Of a stretch of 64,000 nucleotides of DNA, positions 45,400-57,190 are shown one piece after another. Origin of the DNA: Isoetes taiwanensis. Taxonomy: Eukaryota > Streptophyta > Lycopodiopsida > Isoetales > Isoetaceae. The notes under the pieces were generated by a model. That model made no database searches, was not told the DNA's origin, and worked only from the letters and a program-made list of their open reading frames with translations. The stretch's first letter is position 1; each line of letters begins with the position of its first letter. A program made the position numbers and the translations under genes. Location: NCBI GenBank assembly GCA_021234155.1, contig JAJEKV010000017.1, positions 13,761,913-13,825,912 of the forward strand, in the 5' to 3' direction.

Positions 45400-46170
45400 A
45401 AGCTTCGGTTAGACTTGACTCATGGGTGACTTCATTATGGGGTAGGAAGCGTTGCGGCTTGCCTCATGGGGTGAGCACTTATGCACAAACATAGACTCAT
45501 AGGTGACTTTCATTATGGACACAGAGCAATTGACTTGCGCTTTCTACGCTCAGTTGAACTTGACTTATGGGTGACTTAGGGTAGAAGCGGTTGGAAGGCC
45601 TCGTATGGGGGTAGAGCATATGCACAAACATAGACTCATGGGTGACTTCATTGTAGGGTAGAGCAATTGGCTTGCCTCATGTAGGGTAGAGCACTTATGC
45701 ACAAACGCTATAGGCTGGCAAAAACTTATGCCACCTGACACTGTAAGCTTGCGCCTATGCACAAACATATAGCTAGCAAAACTATGCACAACATACCAAA
45801 CGCACAACATATAGCTATAAAACTGCATGCTTTCGGTTAGACTTGACTCGTAGATTTGACTTCATTATGGAATGAAATGGACTGACTTGCCTCATGGGGT
45901 AGAGCACTTATGCACAAACATATAGCTTCTTGTAAAACTTATGCACAACATATAGCTCGCTGTATATAGCTAGCAAAACTTATGCGCAACATATAACTAG
46001 CAAAACTTATGCACAACATATGCTTACTGTATATAGCTATAAAACTTATGCACAACATATAGCTAGCAAGGGTGGAAAACTTATGGGCGCGACAACTTAT
46101 GCACAACATATAGCTTGCACAACATATAGCTAACAAAACGTATGCACAACATATGGCTAGCAAGGATATA
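45400..46170. repeat. Minisatellite field 1 (27-bp and larger units)
   Basis: The right half (45880-46160) has about eight units built on ACTTATGCACAACATATAGC followed by TAGCAAA, with internal TATAGCTATAAA variants. The left half (45405-45900) adds a longer unit, GACTTGACTCATGGGTGACT then TCATTATGGGGTAG and GCCTCATGGGGTAGAGCACT, repeated about four times. The two unit types alternate, giving a higher-order arrangement. There are no spacers of equal length and no cas-like genes, so this is a plant minisatellite and not a CRISPR. Confidence 0.85.
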
Positions 46171-47974
46171 TGCGTATATGGCCTTAGCATTATGCTGGCT
46201 TATGCTGAACTAGTTTAGATTAGAAACTTAGCACAACATATTAGGCTGCGTAAAATGTACTCTGGATGCTTCAGCGGCCGGTGTTCTTGTGGGAATTGTG
46301 AAGTGTAAAACTTTGTGGACGTGGATGTCCGGCTCGACATGTGTTGCAGGTCCCATCCATGGAATTACTTTAGCATCGACAAGCCGTAGGTTGTTGGGAT
46401 TCAGGTTGGCATCCATGTTACTATGGGGAATTTTGCATGGGGAGGGAGATCATTAGGGGTTTGGAGAAGCACTTGTTACTGATGATCCGCTAAGTTGTCT
46501 CTTAAGTCGCATTCTGACGTAGAAATCGGTCCTTAGTAGTTTTGTGTTTATATGCTTACTACTAGTCCCGCAGGATCAAAGTCGTGGAAGCCATTGCAAT
46601 AGTTCGAAACTTTATTTGGTGTGGAGGAAGATTGATGGTTAAAGGTGCAGGCTTTGGTGGTACATCCTTCAAATGTCGTTAGGTGGTCGCGGGTATGATG
46701 GACTTCTTCTTCGCGAGCAAAATTCATTTCAAAGTTCATTTGGAGACTCTGAATGGTGAGGATGACTCTCTGGTTTCACGCCTTCTTAGACGACTCTTGA
46801 GTGGATTCCAGTATCCCTCTAGGCAAGAAAGGCGTCAAACCCGGTCTCTACCTTAAGGCTTTATTTTTAGACTCTGCAGCCTTTTCCAAGTGCTTTTCCA
46901 TTTTACGCATAGCTTGTTGATAGCATGGGAAGCTGATCGAGACATCTTTAGCCATGCCCACTATCACCCTATTGGAACTCCATGGTGGTGGGCACCACTA
47001 CCTCAGAACCCGCTGAAGCACCTCCATTACGGCGGCGCTCAGTTCATCCCTTATGCTGAAGCTGATGGGTTCTTCGGCGTTGTCTCTATTCAAGCATGGT
47101 ATGGTAGATTAGCATTACGTGGCAGCACGAATTTTTCAGCCAAAGGGACTGCTCTCGTTGAGATGTATCTCTATGGGAGAGGTCGCGAGAATTTTGCCTT
47201 ATAGTGCAAGGCTGAATTGTTCTTTGAAAGTGCCATGGGTATCGCCGTATTCACAAAGGCAAACTTTGTCGGATCGATTATATCGCCTTCTTTTAGCACC
47301 ACAGCCCCTCCACGGTTTTGGTGGGTGGCACCGGAGTTCCACGGAAGCCCACTTTGTAGGCATTACGTAAGAACTGGGGGAATAGATTTGCCACCCCTTA
47401 GGAATGCGGCGGTGGCGGGTTATCCTGAGTGCCTGCGGAAGTTGCAATGCGTTTCGACATCGCTATGATCTTTCATATCATGTAGTATGCAGCTGTCTTC
47501 GGACGTTGAGACTCTTTGAGCATTATCTCTTTGATTGTCACGGTTCAATACAGTATAGTCTTAGCACAAGGTTTGTTTAACGGTACATTGGAACGCTTGC
47601 AGATGCATCCTTGGCGTCTTATCCCAGCGCGCGCAGGCCTCCTGACTAAACAAAGGGCATTCCATCTTGGTTCCGGTTGGCTCTAATAGTCCGATAGATC
47701 GCGGAACCTCACATCTTCGGGGCATTAGTTATCTGCGGTGTTACATTACGATGAGAAAAGATGTTAATGACTTCACGAGTGTTCCTCCTTGAATTCGAAA
47801 TGATGGAATGCATATGGATTGATATCTTCAAATTGATTTCTTATCGTTAGTCTCCTGATAAGATGAGTACATTTATTGTACGGGGCTCGTATCTGTGGCA
47901 TCTTTTTGTGAAGCTAATAAACTTTTTTGAAACTTTCTTCCTTCAAAAGAAAAAGAAAAAAGCTAACGCTTACC
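46171..47974. other. No gene recognised between the two minisatellite fields
   Basis: Open frames of 60-104 codons occur on both strands (46890-47204 plus is the longest) and overlap in 47119-47470 in three frames, so none can be preferred. No known domain is seen. Since the same minisatellite unit lies on both sides, this may be a later insertion into one array. Confidence 0.35.
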
Positions 47975-48180
47975 TTAACAACATATGGCTTGCACAACAT
48001 ATAGCTAGCATACTGAAACTTATGCACAACATATGGCTTGCACAACATGACTAGCAAAACTTAACAACTTATATAGCTAGCAAGGGTAGAAACTTATGCA
48101 CAAAATATAGCTGAAACTTATGCACAACATATAGCTAATTGGGGTAGAAACTTATGCGCAACATCTAACGGCGAGCTTAT
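47975..48180. repeat. Minisatellite field 2, same 27-bp unit
   Basis: About six units of CTTATGCACAACATATAGCT with GCACAACATATGGCTTGCAC variants, the same sequence family as 45880-46160, 1.8 kb away. Followed at 48180-48330 by two or three looser repeats of GCATTGGGCTTGTGTCA. Confidence 0.85.
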
Positions 48181-49819
48181 GCATTGGGCATGTGTCAACA
48201 TTAGATGCAAGACGCTCACATTATGAAACCCATGCATTGGGCTTGTGTCAGCGTTGGGTAGGACAACTCACATTAATGGCATGGAGTAGGGCTTGTTAAT
48301 GGCATGATGTATACAACTCACTCACATTGGCATACAGGGTATGCAATGACAATGGTATGCAAAGGTTGTTGGGCATATTCGAACTCTTTTAGAACAGGCC
48401 ATCTGGGTCACCTATCAATTGAAACTTGCTTATTCGGTCCTTCCATGATGATTAAGGAACTTTCTTGTAGAATTAAGCCTTCTGATCACGAAAGGGCCGA
48501 AAGATCTAAGGATTAAGAGTACTTTCAAGACATCTTTCTCCCTCACGAAGTGTGAATATATTATAACTAAGGGTTATTAATTAAAAGTACTTTTCTAATT
48601 GCTTTACAACTATAACTTCAAAATTTTCCCTGTTGTTTGGGCCTAATATTGGTCATCGCACCACCATTTTCTTTATAAACTTCCTATTGAGCGATTCTTC
48701 GTTTCAATTTTACTAATAAAATAGGGCTCATGAACGGCTTTAAGGCACAAATTTATTGAGATTTTGTCTTTATTCCTCATTCAAGAGGTAGTTTGCCTAA
48801 CAACTAGATTTAACTTGCTAATGACATTCTAACAATGGAAGAAAAAAAATTCTCAGGTTTTGAGGTTCATATTGGGGTTTTACCCCCAAAGTTTTCTACT
48901 AGGCGATTGCTACTTAGGAAAATGGCTAGTGCTTGATCTTAGTCAGCCAAGGTCATTGCTCACGATATTAATGGCGCTCAACTGGCGCTATATACGGCAT
49001 TACGGTATATAAGGAAGGATCTTCACTACATCAATGGCTACGTCATTATGGGCCCCTCTGTCTAACTTCGTGTCTGGAACGTTGCGGAGTAAGAGGACAT
49101 AGAAGTGTCATTACGGTCAGCGTCTCTACAGGGAACACTTATAAGCGGCGAGGGAAGCAAAACATAGAAACATAAGCACTAGCAATAACATAACAACAAT
49201 AAACTTCTGTAGAGTAGGATAGTGATAATCCATCCATCCATGTCATTCGAATATAACCATTGTTTGCTCGTCATCAAACACATCAAATAGGAAGGCTCCT
49301 ACCGGGGCTCGGACTCAAGAGAGTCGGTGGCGAACGGGAGGTTATCGGATAGGAGGCAGCAGTGAGTAGGCTCTAACATGGCTTGTAACAGCCGGAGACA
49401 TAATCCCATGGTATCACCCAACAAGACTTCTCGGGTTGCATCTCACAGGTCTAGATGGGAAGTGGGGCGGGGTTGCATCTCCCCTCAGTCACGGTGGCTC
49501 CATAGGCGGCTAGAGGATCGTGGCGACCTGCGTCCATACTGGTGAACTCTTTAAAACAAAGAGCCAAAGCCAACTTTGCAACTCTTGAGAGTCGAGGGTG
49601 ACACCCGTGACCCGAGGGAAGTCTTCGAATTATGCAGAGCCCTGCAAGTGTAGATATGAGCCTGGCCAGCTATGCGGGTCCCGTTCGTGGGGACCTCCTC
49701 CCTTTGCCGCCCGACCCGTTATGGTCTTTGAGATCCTCCGCGGACTCGCGTGGCAATTAGGCTCTATGCACGAGGAAGCATAATAATGGGAACTAATGGA
49801 TTTCAAACTGGGAGCATCA
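48181..49819. other. Repeat-like, GC-mixed sequence without a recognised gene
   Basis: No ORF above 70 codons makes sense. The 49200-49800 part is GC-rich with CCATGGTATCACCC and GAGATCCTCCGCGG stretches. It probably belongs to the inner part of the LTR that starts at 50515. Confidence 0.35.
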
Positions 49820-50515
49820 TCTAAATAATGGCTACTGAGTCTTACCCCCTTTCCAATACCTGAGGAGGTGCAAACATAAGATCAGCAAATATCATACTAT
49901 CAACATAACATGATGAATATAAAGAATAACAAGCGATCCCTATTCGCCATCCTAACTTATAGTTAGGGTTCGACGGTTAGGGTTCATGCTTCGAGAACTA
50001 TAGGACTTTAGAATGGCTCTGCTAGGATACGATACGCAACTCACGGAGTCTACTCGAAGTACACAGCTGCCTCTGACGAAATTACTTAGCCGGTTTACAG
50101 TTCTCCATCTCGCGGAGTGGTTGGTGTAGATGACCCTCTCTGCTACCTTCGGCTTCCAGTTTGCCTCTTTTGCAACCTTAGTTGTCGAAGACAATCCGCC
50201 GAATCGGAGTTATTAGACACGTCTTCTTTGGATCCCGAAGTTGGTGGAGCGAGTGAATTACAGAGTTTAGGGTTTGGCCTTTTATGTGTTAGGGTTCACG
50301 AGGGTACCAAACCAATAGAGATGCGTCCATGTGGCGGGTCACATAGAGTGAAACCCGCGTGGAAATGAGTCACCTCCTAAGGTTTTGGTAAGTTATGTCA
50401 ATAACTTGGCCATGCCCCACTTGAACTGGAAGGTCCTGCAATGGCAAAGATTTGTATAGTGGCGTGTGGGCCCTGGATATGCGATATTTACATATTATTA
50501 TAGGGGAAGCGTGTA
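49820..50515 (-). repeat. Gypsy-type LTR, minus orientation (matches 32394-32603)
   Basis: The outer 200 bp (50317-50515) match the LTR fragment at 32394-32603. Further in, the minus strand has CGAACCCTAACCGTCGAACC and TTAGGGTTCACG, and a TATGCTTGATTTT-like AT-rich centre. I read it as the 5' LTR of the same family, opposite the 3' fragment 18 kb away. The first bases, TACACGCTTCCCC, are diverged from TGTGACG. The inner end is uncertain and 49820 is only a guess. Confidence 0.45.
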
Positions 50516-50700
50516 TCTTGAGAAACTAAATCCTCTCGTTTGGTTGTAGGGTTTGTTTTAAAATCATTCTAGTAGGTTTCGAGATCCCAATAGAATTCAA
50601 GCCAGTTCCATATATTAACTTTTAATTCTAGATGTAACTGCCATCTATAATATAATAGCATTCGTTCCATACACTAACTTTCAAGGCCCAATACAGATAT

Positions 50701-52160
50701 TGGTGGACATATGAACACCAGGACAAGACACCAAACACTCATGTGGTTGAGGATGGGCCACGCTCACTTGGCAGATGTTGGAAAAGTGGCGAGTGGGGAG
50801 AGAGTGTACTTGGAGGCTGCCAGTGCTATTTCACCACAAAGCAATTCTATCTTCTTTCAGATTGCTCATATATTACCTATTATGAGTTTGATTATAAGAA
50901 TCCTCAAGATGGACCTTATCATGGTAAGTTAATTGACCCAGAAGAAGGAATCGAATGCAAAATCTCCCAGGAGTGAGCAGTGGGTTAGAAAGAAAAGCTG
51001 CAGCACACCCGTGGTGTTATGAACATGCATGAAAAAGGTGAGGCTTTGTTCTTGGAATGATGGAAGGAGGACGTGCTCAAGATCCAGGATGTATATAACA
51101 TTGAGAAGAGTGTTTGTAACACATGGTAATTATATGAAGACCTTCCCATTAGCATCCACATGTGAGTCGCATCAATTTTATTGTTCTGTATGGTTGCGAG
51201 ACTTGTTCAATTTAGGATTCATGGTTTAATCTAAAAGAAGTTTGAGGAAAATTAAATAGGCATTTTACGGATTCTACTTTCAAAATTAATGGCAAGAGAT
51301 ACTCCTTCACTTCAATAGCTAAGGTTCATGAGAATTGAAATTCCAACTAGCTTCTCGATTTCTATTTTGCAGGTTCTATCTGTTCACACATTGCATTCAA
51401 TGACCATTGCAATGGTTTTCCATTGGCCTACATCATAACCAATTCTAAAAAAACTAAACCTATAACTTGGTGGTGCAAGCACTAAAGGATTCTTTACGCA
51501 AGGACGATCTTCTTTGGCATCCTTCTTGCATCATTACTGATGATGCTCATGATATTTTTCGGTGGATAATGGCTACAAGAACGTACCACCATTCTAACCA
51601 GGAAACCAATGCGGCCATAGAGGCATGGCATGGTGCCCTTAAGATGCACCTAGGCATATGTAATCATGCACTTTGAGGTAGGAGAATTGACTGATTGCTT
51701 TACATTCTCACAAACAATGTGGAGACACATATTGCATACATTAGGTAATGTTTCTATACTACTAATAATAACCTCTATGAAATTGTGAAGTTTGCATTGA
51801 TATATATATATATATATGGTAAGTTGCAGATCTATGAAGGAACATGGATTTATAGTAACCCAAGAATAGATCTTAGAGTGTGTGATACGAGGCTTGCCGA
51901 GGAACAAGTCACATTCACTAACTTTGAGGAAGAGGTCTGAATGGAGCACACAAGACTTGGGCGTTATGATTGCCCTTAGGGAGCCAAGGCAATCTACATA
52001 TGCACCAGGTGAAGGTTATGCACTAGCACAAAGATATTAAATCTCCCTAATTTGACCATTGTGGCACTAGCTTGGCAAGGCTCAAGCCTCTAATAAAGCT
52101 CAAAAAAAGGAAGGTGAAAGAACCAAAGAAGAGCTGGAAGGATGTTGAGATGGAGGCATT
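50701..52160 (+). pseudogene. Relic of a MULE-transposase-like (SWIM-type) plant gene
   Basis: From 50701 the plus strand reads WWTYEHQDKTPNTHVVEDGP, then ESVLGGCQCYFTTKQFYLLS, DCSYITYYEFDYKNPQDGPY and a stop at 50976. Further on, 51390-51460 gives NGFPLAYIITNSKKTK and 51470-51690 gives LKDSLRKDDLLWHPSCIITD, then RTYHHSNQETNAAIEAWHGA and LKMHLGIC. This order (zinc-ribbon-like head, then a region with a D residue in the ITDDA block, then NQETNAAIE) matches the MULE-transposase-like domain of plant SWIM-type proteins, as I know the family. Stops and frame changes occur near 50976, 51240 and 51680. A (TA)9 tract interrupts at 51800. The protein may be a domesticated or former Mutator-type transposase; here it is dead. 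Confidence 0.72.
51800..51817. repeat. (TA)9 microsatellite
   Basis: Nine TA units inside the decayed MULE-like region. Its open-frame context is already lost, so no coding consequence. Confidence 0.9.
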
Positions 52161-52947
52161 ATGTAAGTTGAGTAATTAGCATCACATTTGGGAGTTGAAG
52201 CTGCACTCCTAATCTTGTCTTTCTAACATTTTGAATGCATATGATCAACAAAAACATGTAGCCATGTTAAATCGCTATGTTAAACAAGCCCATTGTTTGC
52301 ATGTTAAATGTTTATGCTAGGAATGCAGATAAAGGGAACACTTTATAGTCACTTTAGAGGTTTCTTTGATGTTAGCTTATTTGAGCCAGTTTAGTTTGGT
52401 TTAGATTAAAAGAAACCTTGCATGCAGCTTGTGAAAAAAAGCAGAGCGAAAGGCAGATTTCTACACAACCAATCCCCTTGGAAGAACTCCTTGTTCAGTT
52501 GCAATAAAATAACATAAAATCTAGAGATTAAACTTTCTCGTTTTTCCTAACATGAAATACTCCAGAAACCCATTGCTGGACTTGCATTCTATTGTGGTTT
52601 TCAATTGAAGATCATGATATGCGTGGAAGGCAAAGATGATACAACTCTTATCACCTCATCCGAACCGCATTAACGTGAAGATCAAATAAATCGAGAAAAT
52701 GCTGCCAAAACTAGCGACAGAAGGAACTGGTATACTTTCTTTGGAAATGGCCCCGGAGTTTAAATACGTGACATCAACTGGCGAAGAAACTATGTCGATA
52801 TTCTTTTCCTCAATAGGAGCTCCACACTTGTTGAAGGTGTTCACAAGCAGGAATCTTTGGAACAATGGTTTTCAGGTTAGCAAAACGCCATTCATGGCGA
52901 GAAGATTCCAAGAGGGAAAAACTATTTGTAACAATTTTTCAAAATGA
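52161..52947. other. No gene recognised
   Basis: The best frame is 52699-52947 on the plus strand (82 codons), overlapped on the minus strand by a 69-codon frame. Neither has a known motif. AT-rich elsewhere. Confidence 0.35.
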
Positions 52948-53690
52948 TGCAAGTACAAACAAACGAAAGATTTGCTCATGATTCCGGTTAAACTGCTCAA
53001 GATCTTAAGAATATTAGGTAAAAAGTCAGTTGTACTTGATTAGTAGATCATTCAGTATGCATTTAGAAAATCCAAAAGTTAGTCAATATCCACGGCTGAG
53101 AACTTTGCAAATCCTAAAAGATAGATCTTTTTTGTGTTTTGATGCTTGAATTCTCTTTCTATATGCCTGCACACAACAGTCAAGTACACTCTTTATATAA
53201 ATAGATGCAAAATATCTTGAAAACTTGAATTTAGGTGCGACAATTTATCCGCGGTATGAAGCGACAAAAGCGAGCTTGGGCAAAATCGATGCTGTTAAGG
53301 GCTCTCTTTTTGTTTTGAATAATTCACAGTCTTTGTTTATGCGCAAGTACTTAAGGTCACAACTTGCTGAAATGGACAACTGATCAGAAGCTTTTAAAAT
53401 ATACAAATTCCTGGCCTAATTACGCAAGCAAGAATTTTTGTCAGTAAAATGTGCAAGCATCTTGTTCATCATTCATCTGTTATACATAGATCTATGTGCA
53501 ACTCTTACTGCAATTATCTCATGCCTAAGTGCAAAAACCTACTGTCAAATTTTTCATAATGGCAAAGGGAAATTAATCACAAGTATTTCTTCAAGGATCG
53601 GATTTTCATTCACTCGATTCACCACGATGAATTAAGCGGAATTCCAAGCTCATGTCTTAGCGTCTGAGGCTCAAGTTATACTTCAAATCG
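52948..53690 (+). repeat. Direct repeat family R, copy 1
   Basis: Homologous to 54310-55850. Blocks in order: GCAAGTACAAACAAACGAAA, AGAATATTAGGTAAAAAGT, TTTGATGCTTGAATTCTCTT then TCTATATGC, GAGCTTGGGCAAA, ACGCAAGCAAGAATTTTTGT, GCAATTATCTCATGC and TATACTTCAAATCGGGTAAT. This copy lacks the roughly 810-bp segment found in copy 2 between the AAGAATTTTTGTC block and the GTGCAACTCTT block. Confidence 0.75.
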
Positions 53691-54309
53691 GGTAATCAAT
53701 GAAATATCGGAAATTCATGGATGTCGGTAATCGATGAAAATATCGAGAAATTCATAACATATTCTAACTAAGCTATAACACTCATAACGCTATTTCAACT
53801 TGCATTTCTAAACTTTATCGTTTTGCGGCTTTGTAACTAAAAAACTTACGGCTTGTAATCTGGTTCGCACGTTAACAAGGTTTTCAAGAAAAATTGTTGG
53901 CATTCATGCTTGGATTGCTAAAACTAGGGCGAGAATTGGCATGCTTAGCTCAAAGTAGTGGCATGGCATGCACATGTTCTTGTATACTTACTCCTGCTTG
54001 GTCTTCTATGACGGAGCTTCATGATTTTCATGTTTGTATGCTCGGATGTTTTATTGTTGTTTCTTCACAAGACCATGAGTTCAAATTTTAGGGAAATGAT
54101 GGAAGTCCGATGCAGGACCTCAGTGTGAAAGGTGTTCTGGCAAAACCTTCTGAAGCTTGTGATTTGGACAGGACGAACCTTGGATTGCTTAAGGCAACCA
54201 CTTTATAGCAGAGAAAGAATTCAAGGAAAAGGCTATAGACTTTCAATCACTTTCCCAAATAAAAAAAGAGAACGCCTTACAAAAGAGTCGCCTTACAAAA
54301 AGAAATGAT
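53691..54309. other. Unique sequence between copies of repeat R
   Basis: Starts with two small ATCGATGAAAATATCG-like repeats (53690-53750). A 65-codon frame at 53894-54091 has no known motif. Confidence 0.4.
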
Positions 54310-55320
54310 ACCAAATGCAAACAAACAAAGATTTGCTGCTCATGATTTATGATGTTAAAACTTCAGAATCTTAAAAGAATATTAGGTAAAAAGTGAATTG
54401 TCTTACTGTGTGATCCGCGAAATGTTACTAAGCATTTATTTGGAAGTCCAAAAAATTAAAGTGGCTCCACAGAAGTGATTTTTAAATCTGAAAAGATAGA
54501 TGCTTTTGTGTTTGATGCTTGGATTTTTCTTTCTATATGCTGCTTGCAGCAATCAAATACACTCTTTTATAAATAGGTACACAAAAGTATGCTAAAGCAG
54601 ATTTAGGTGATACGTGACATCTGGTATGAAACGTAAAATGAGCTTGGGCAAATGGAATATGTTAAAGGAGCTCTTTTGTTTTAGACAGTGCTGAGTGCTA
54701 TTTATGCTGCGGGGGTATGGGCTCTGGCTGGTGAGGAATGCTGATCTGATTCATTTAATTATGCAAGCAAGAATTTTTGTCGATCAAAATGTTTTTTGTC
54801 TTGATGGTGATGGTGTCTGTTGCATCTATATATGTTCTTGCATGTTTGCATGGCTGGTTGAGATAGGCCCGGCGTGGCTTTGGGACATATCCTACGGCCC
54901 ATGGCTTGGAGTTTATATAATTATTATAAAACTGGCGATCCTGGGAGGTCGAGTTGGTCCCCGATCGTCGTGGTCAGGAGTCTCGGCTCATTGCTTTTAG
55001 GACTCTGGTGCTGCTGGCTTTGGGGTTGCATGCTGGCCAGATCCTATGGCTCATGTTAGCGTGAGATCTGACACTGTCGAGTCAAGAATCCTGACTTTGT
55101 GGGAGGTGAATGCTGTGCCCAGGAGGCTTTTTAAATTTTTGTGTGGGGGATTGAACACTGGCCATTGGCCCAACCCCCATTCAGCACTACTGGAACCAAG
55201 CATTTAATTCCATGAACAATTTGCTGACTTTAAATATACTTAAAAGATTTGTAAACTACATTAAGATCAGGCAAGAACTATAACATTCTAGTTAGTTCAA
55301 GAGGTTGGCCAGAATGTGCG

Positions 55321-55358
55321 GAAGGCTCTAGAAAGTTCTAGAATCTTCTAGAAAGTTG
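55321..55358 (+). promoter_or_regulatory. Extended heat-shock-element-like array
   Basis: From 55331 the sequence reads GAA-ag-TTC-ta-GAA-tc-TTC-ta-GAA-ag-TTg: five perfect inverted nGAAn pentamers in exact 5-base register, with a sixth one base off. GAA at 55321 and CTC at 55326 extend the pattern. This is more than the three units usually needed to bind heat-shock factor. A TATA-like TATAAAT lies at 55396-55402, 40 bp downstream. Retrotransposon promoters such as that of ONSEN use such elements. Similar TAGAATCT runs from 55430 to 55530 show that the area has cryptic repetition, so chance is possible. Confidence 0.5.
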
Positions 55359-55621
55359 GACAACGGATCTGGGACATGGGAGGATCATTCAGGAATATAA
55401 ATCAAAAGAAATCTAAAAGTCCTCCATGAAATCTTAGAAGGAATCTAAAATCTAATAGAATCTAGGAATCTTATAAAATTTAGAAATGCTCCACTGAACC
55501 CTCTAAGAGAGACAGGTAGAATCTTAGGAATCCTGTCGAGAGATTCAGCTACAGGGAACTTACTTGCGTGGGAACATGCTAAAACTTCAGTTTTATGCAA
55601 GTGAGACAGTTAAATTTCTTG

Positions 55622-55638
55622 TATATATATATATATAT
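55622..55638. repeat. (TA)8 microsatellite
   Basis: A run of TA units at the inner edge of copy 2 of repeat R, just before the ATCTATGCAACTCTT block shared with copy 1. The boundary of the inserted segment falls here. Confidence 0.85.
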
Positions 55639-55850
55639 CTATGCAACTCTTGGTGCAATTATCTCATGCTAGGTGCACAAGCCTGTTGTCAAATTTTCAT
55701 GTGCTTGAAGAGGGAAGTTATTCCTGAAGTATTTCTCGAGGATCAGTTACTGCATTCACTCAGTTCTACAGTGGTGCTTGAGAATCCAGACTCTATGTCT
55801 TGGAGTGCAGGCCTCAGAGATTATACTTCGTCGGGTAATCAATGAAAAGC

Positions 55851-56359
55851 AGAGCCATGGGAAAATGGTGCTTGCGGAGAAGGAGAACAAATTCAAGAAG
55901 CTTGAATCATCAAAATGCGGCCCCTTTCTTCAAAGAGAATCTGGAGTCAACATTTTGCCCCAAAACCTACTCGAGAAATCTTACATTTTCTCCCATACTA
56001 AAACACCACTTTATTCAGGAGCTGTTCTTGTAATCAGGGCGATTCTTGTCTTTTTTGTTTAGTACAGCAGTTCTTGGTGTAATGTGGGACATGATCCGTG
56101 GTGTTTCATCATGATTGAGTGATTCGAATTTCAGTCTAGGATCTTGGCGTGTGAGCTTTTAGAGTTCTTGGCAAAAAGCTACGATATATCCTGAGGCCAA
56201 AATGAAGCAGCTCCGGGTATATATAATTTTGTACAGTCAGTGTGTCATGATGTGCTATGCCCACATTAAAATTGATCCAGGTGCACACCTTTGAGTGTAC
56301 CCGTGGTGGGGGTGATTAGACGAGGAATACAGGCTTGGGGAGAGGGAGAGGGAGGGAGG
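55851..56359. other. No gene recognised; link between repeats R and A
   Basis: Open frames at 55778-56062 and 55842-56033 overlap and have no motif. The stretch lies between repeat R and repeat A in both flanks of the GRWD1 gene, but the right-hand flank diverges here. Confidence 0.35.
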
Positions 56360-57190
56360 TGCAGTGTGTGGTAGATAAGGGAGAAAAAAAATGTTCATGG
56401 GAATGAGACACATTTCCCCGAAACCTAAGAAGATCTAAAATGAACCCTTTTTTTTGAGAATTCTTTTTGCAAGAATCTTTTTTGATGCTTTATACCATGG
56501 AGGAATCTTCTTTACTTGATGTTGAAACTTTTGGCTCAAAAGAGGTGTGCAAATGGTGAGGTGGCAAATAAGCAGGAACAGGACATGAGATGATGACATG
56601 GCAAAAGTGAAATGAGGTGTCAAACAAGGTGAGAGCATGCTAGTCAAAACATATGAGTGAGGAGTGCTGGAGGTGATGGCGTGACATGTGGATGGTGATG
56701 TGGGAAGTGTTGGTGATGATGTGGCAGAACAGCATGTCCCCTTAATGATCTAAAACTTATTTTGAAATCTTGAAGAAATCGAATTTTCAATGGGGTTGTA
56801 TGTGTGTGGTGTGACATAGCAATGATGATGATGTGTATATTGGCCAGTTGCAGAAGTAGTGCACTTTGACTTTGTTGCTTCCCTTAGGAATTTTGCACTT
56901 TCTCTCTCCATTTTTACTTCTAGTGAGAGAATTTGACCCTAGACCATGGAAATGGCCAAATTGAGTGGATTTTTTTTTATTTTACAAGATGGTGGTGGTA
57001 TGGTGGGTGTGCAAGGTATGAATGGTGTATGAAAGAGATGTTTTGACTAGAAAAAATTCTTTAAGCCAATTTGCTATAGGAAGCCTGAGAGAGCTAGGCA
57101 GGTTTTGGGAGTGCAGTGGGAACTTTTGCATGATGAAGGTTTGAGATATGGATCATATGAAATAGTCATGCCAAGAACTCAATGGAAATT
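56360..57190 (+). repeat. Repeat family A, left copy
   Basis: Rich in GATGATGTG and GTGACATG repeats. Homologous to 63050-63985: shared blocks are CATGTCCCCT, AAATTTTGAAAGAATCG-like, TGTGACATAGCAATGATGATG, TGTGCACTTTGACTTT-like and TTTTGCACTTTCTCTCTCCA. They occur in the same order with 60-70 percent identity. Function unknown; probably an LTR or a non-autonomous element. Confidence 0.7.

Larger units (their letters stand above)
54310..55850 (+). repeat. Direct repeat family R, copy 2, with inserted segment
   Basis: Same block order as copy 1 (52948-53690). Between about 54795 and 55610 it carries an extra segment not in copy 1. The extra segment contains a 101-codon frame on the plus strand (54695-55000, no known motif), a heat-shock-like element and a TATA-like sequence. 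It may be a later insertion or a part lost from copy 1. No clear target duplication is seen at its edges. Confidence 0.7.

Noticed and set aside
45400-48180. CRISPR-like array of short repeats
   Set aside because: The units are tandem without regularly sized unique spacers, in a plant-type context with no cas genes.
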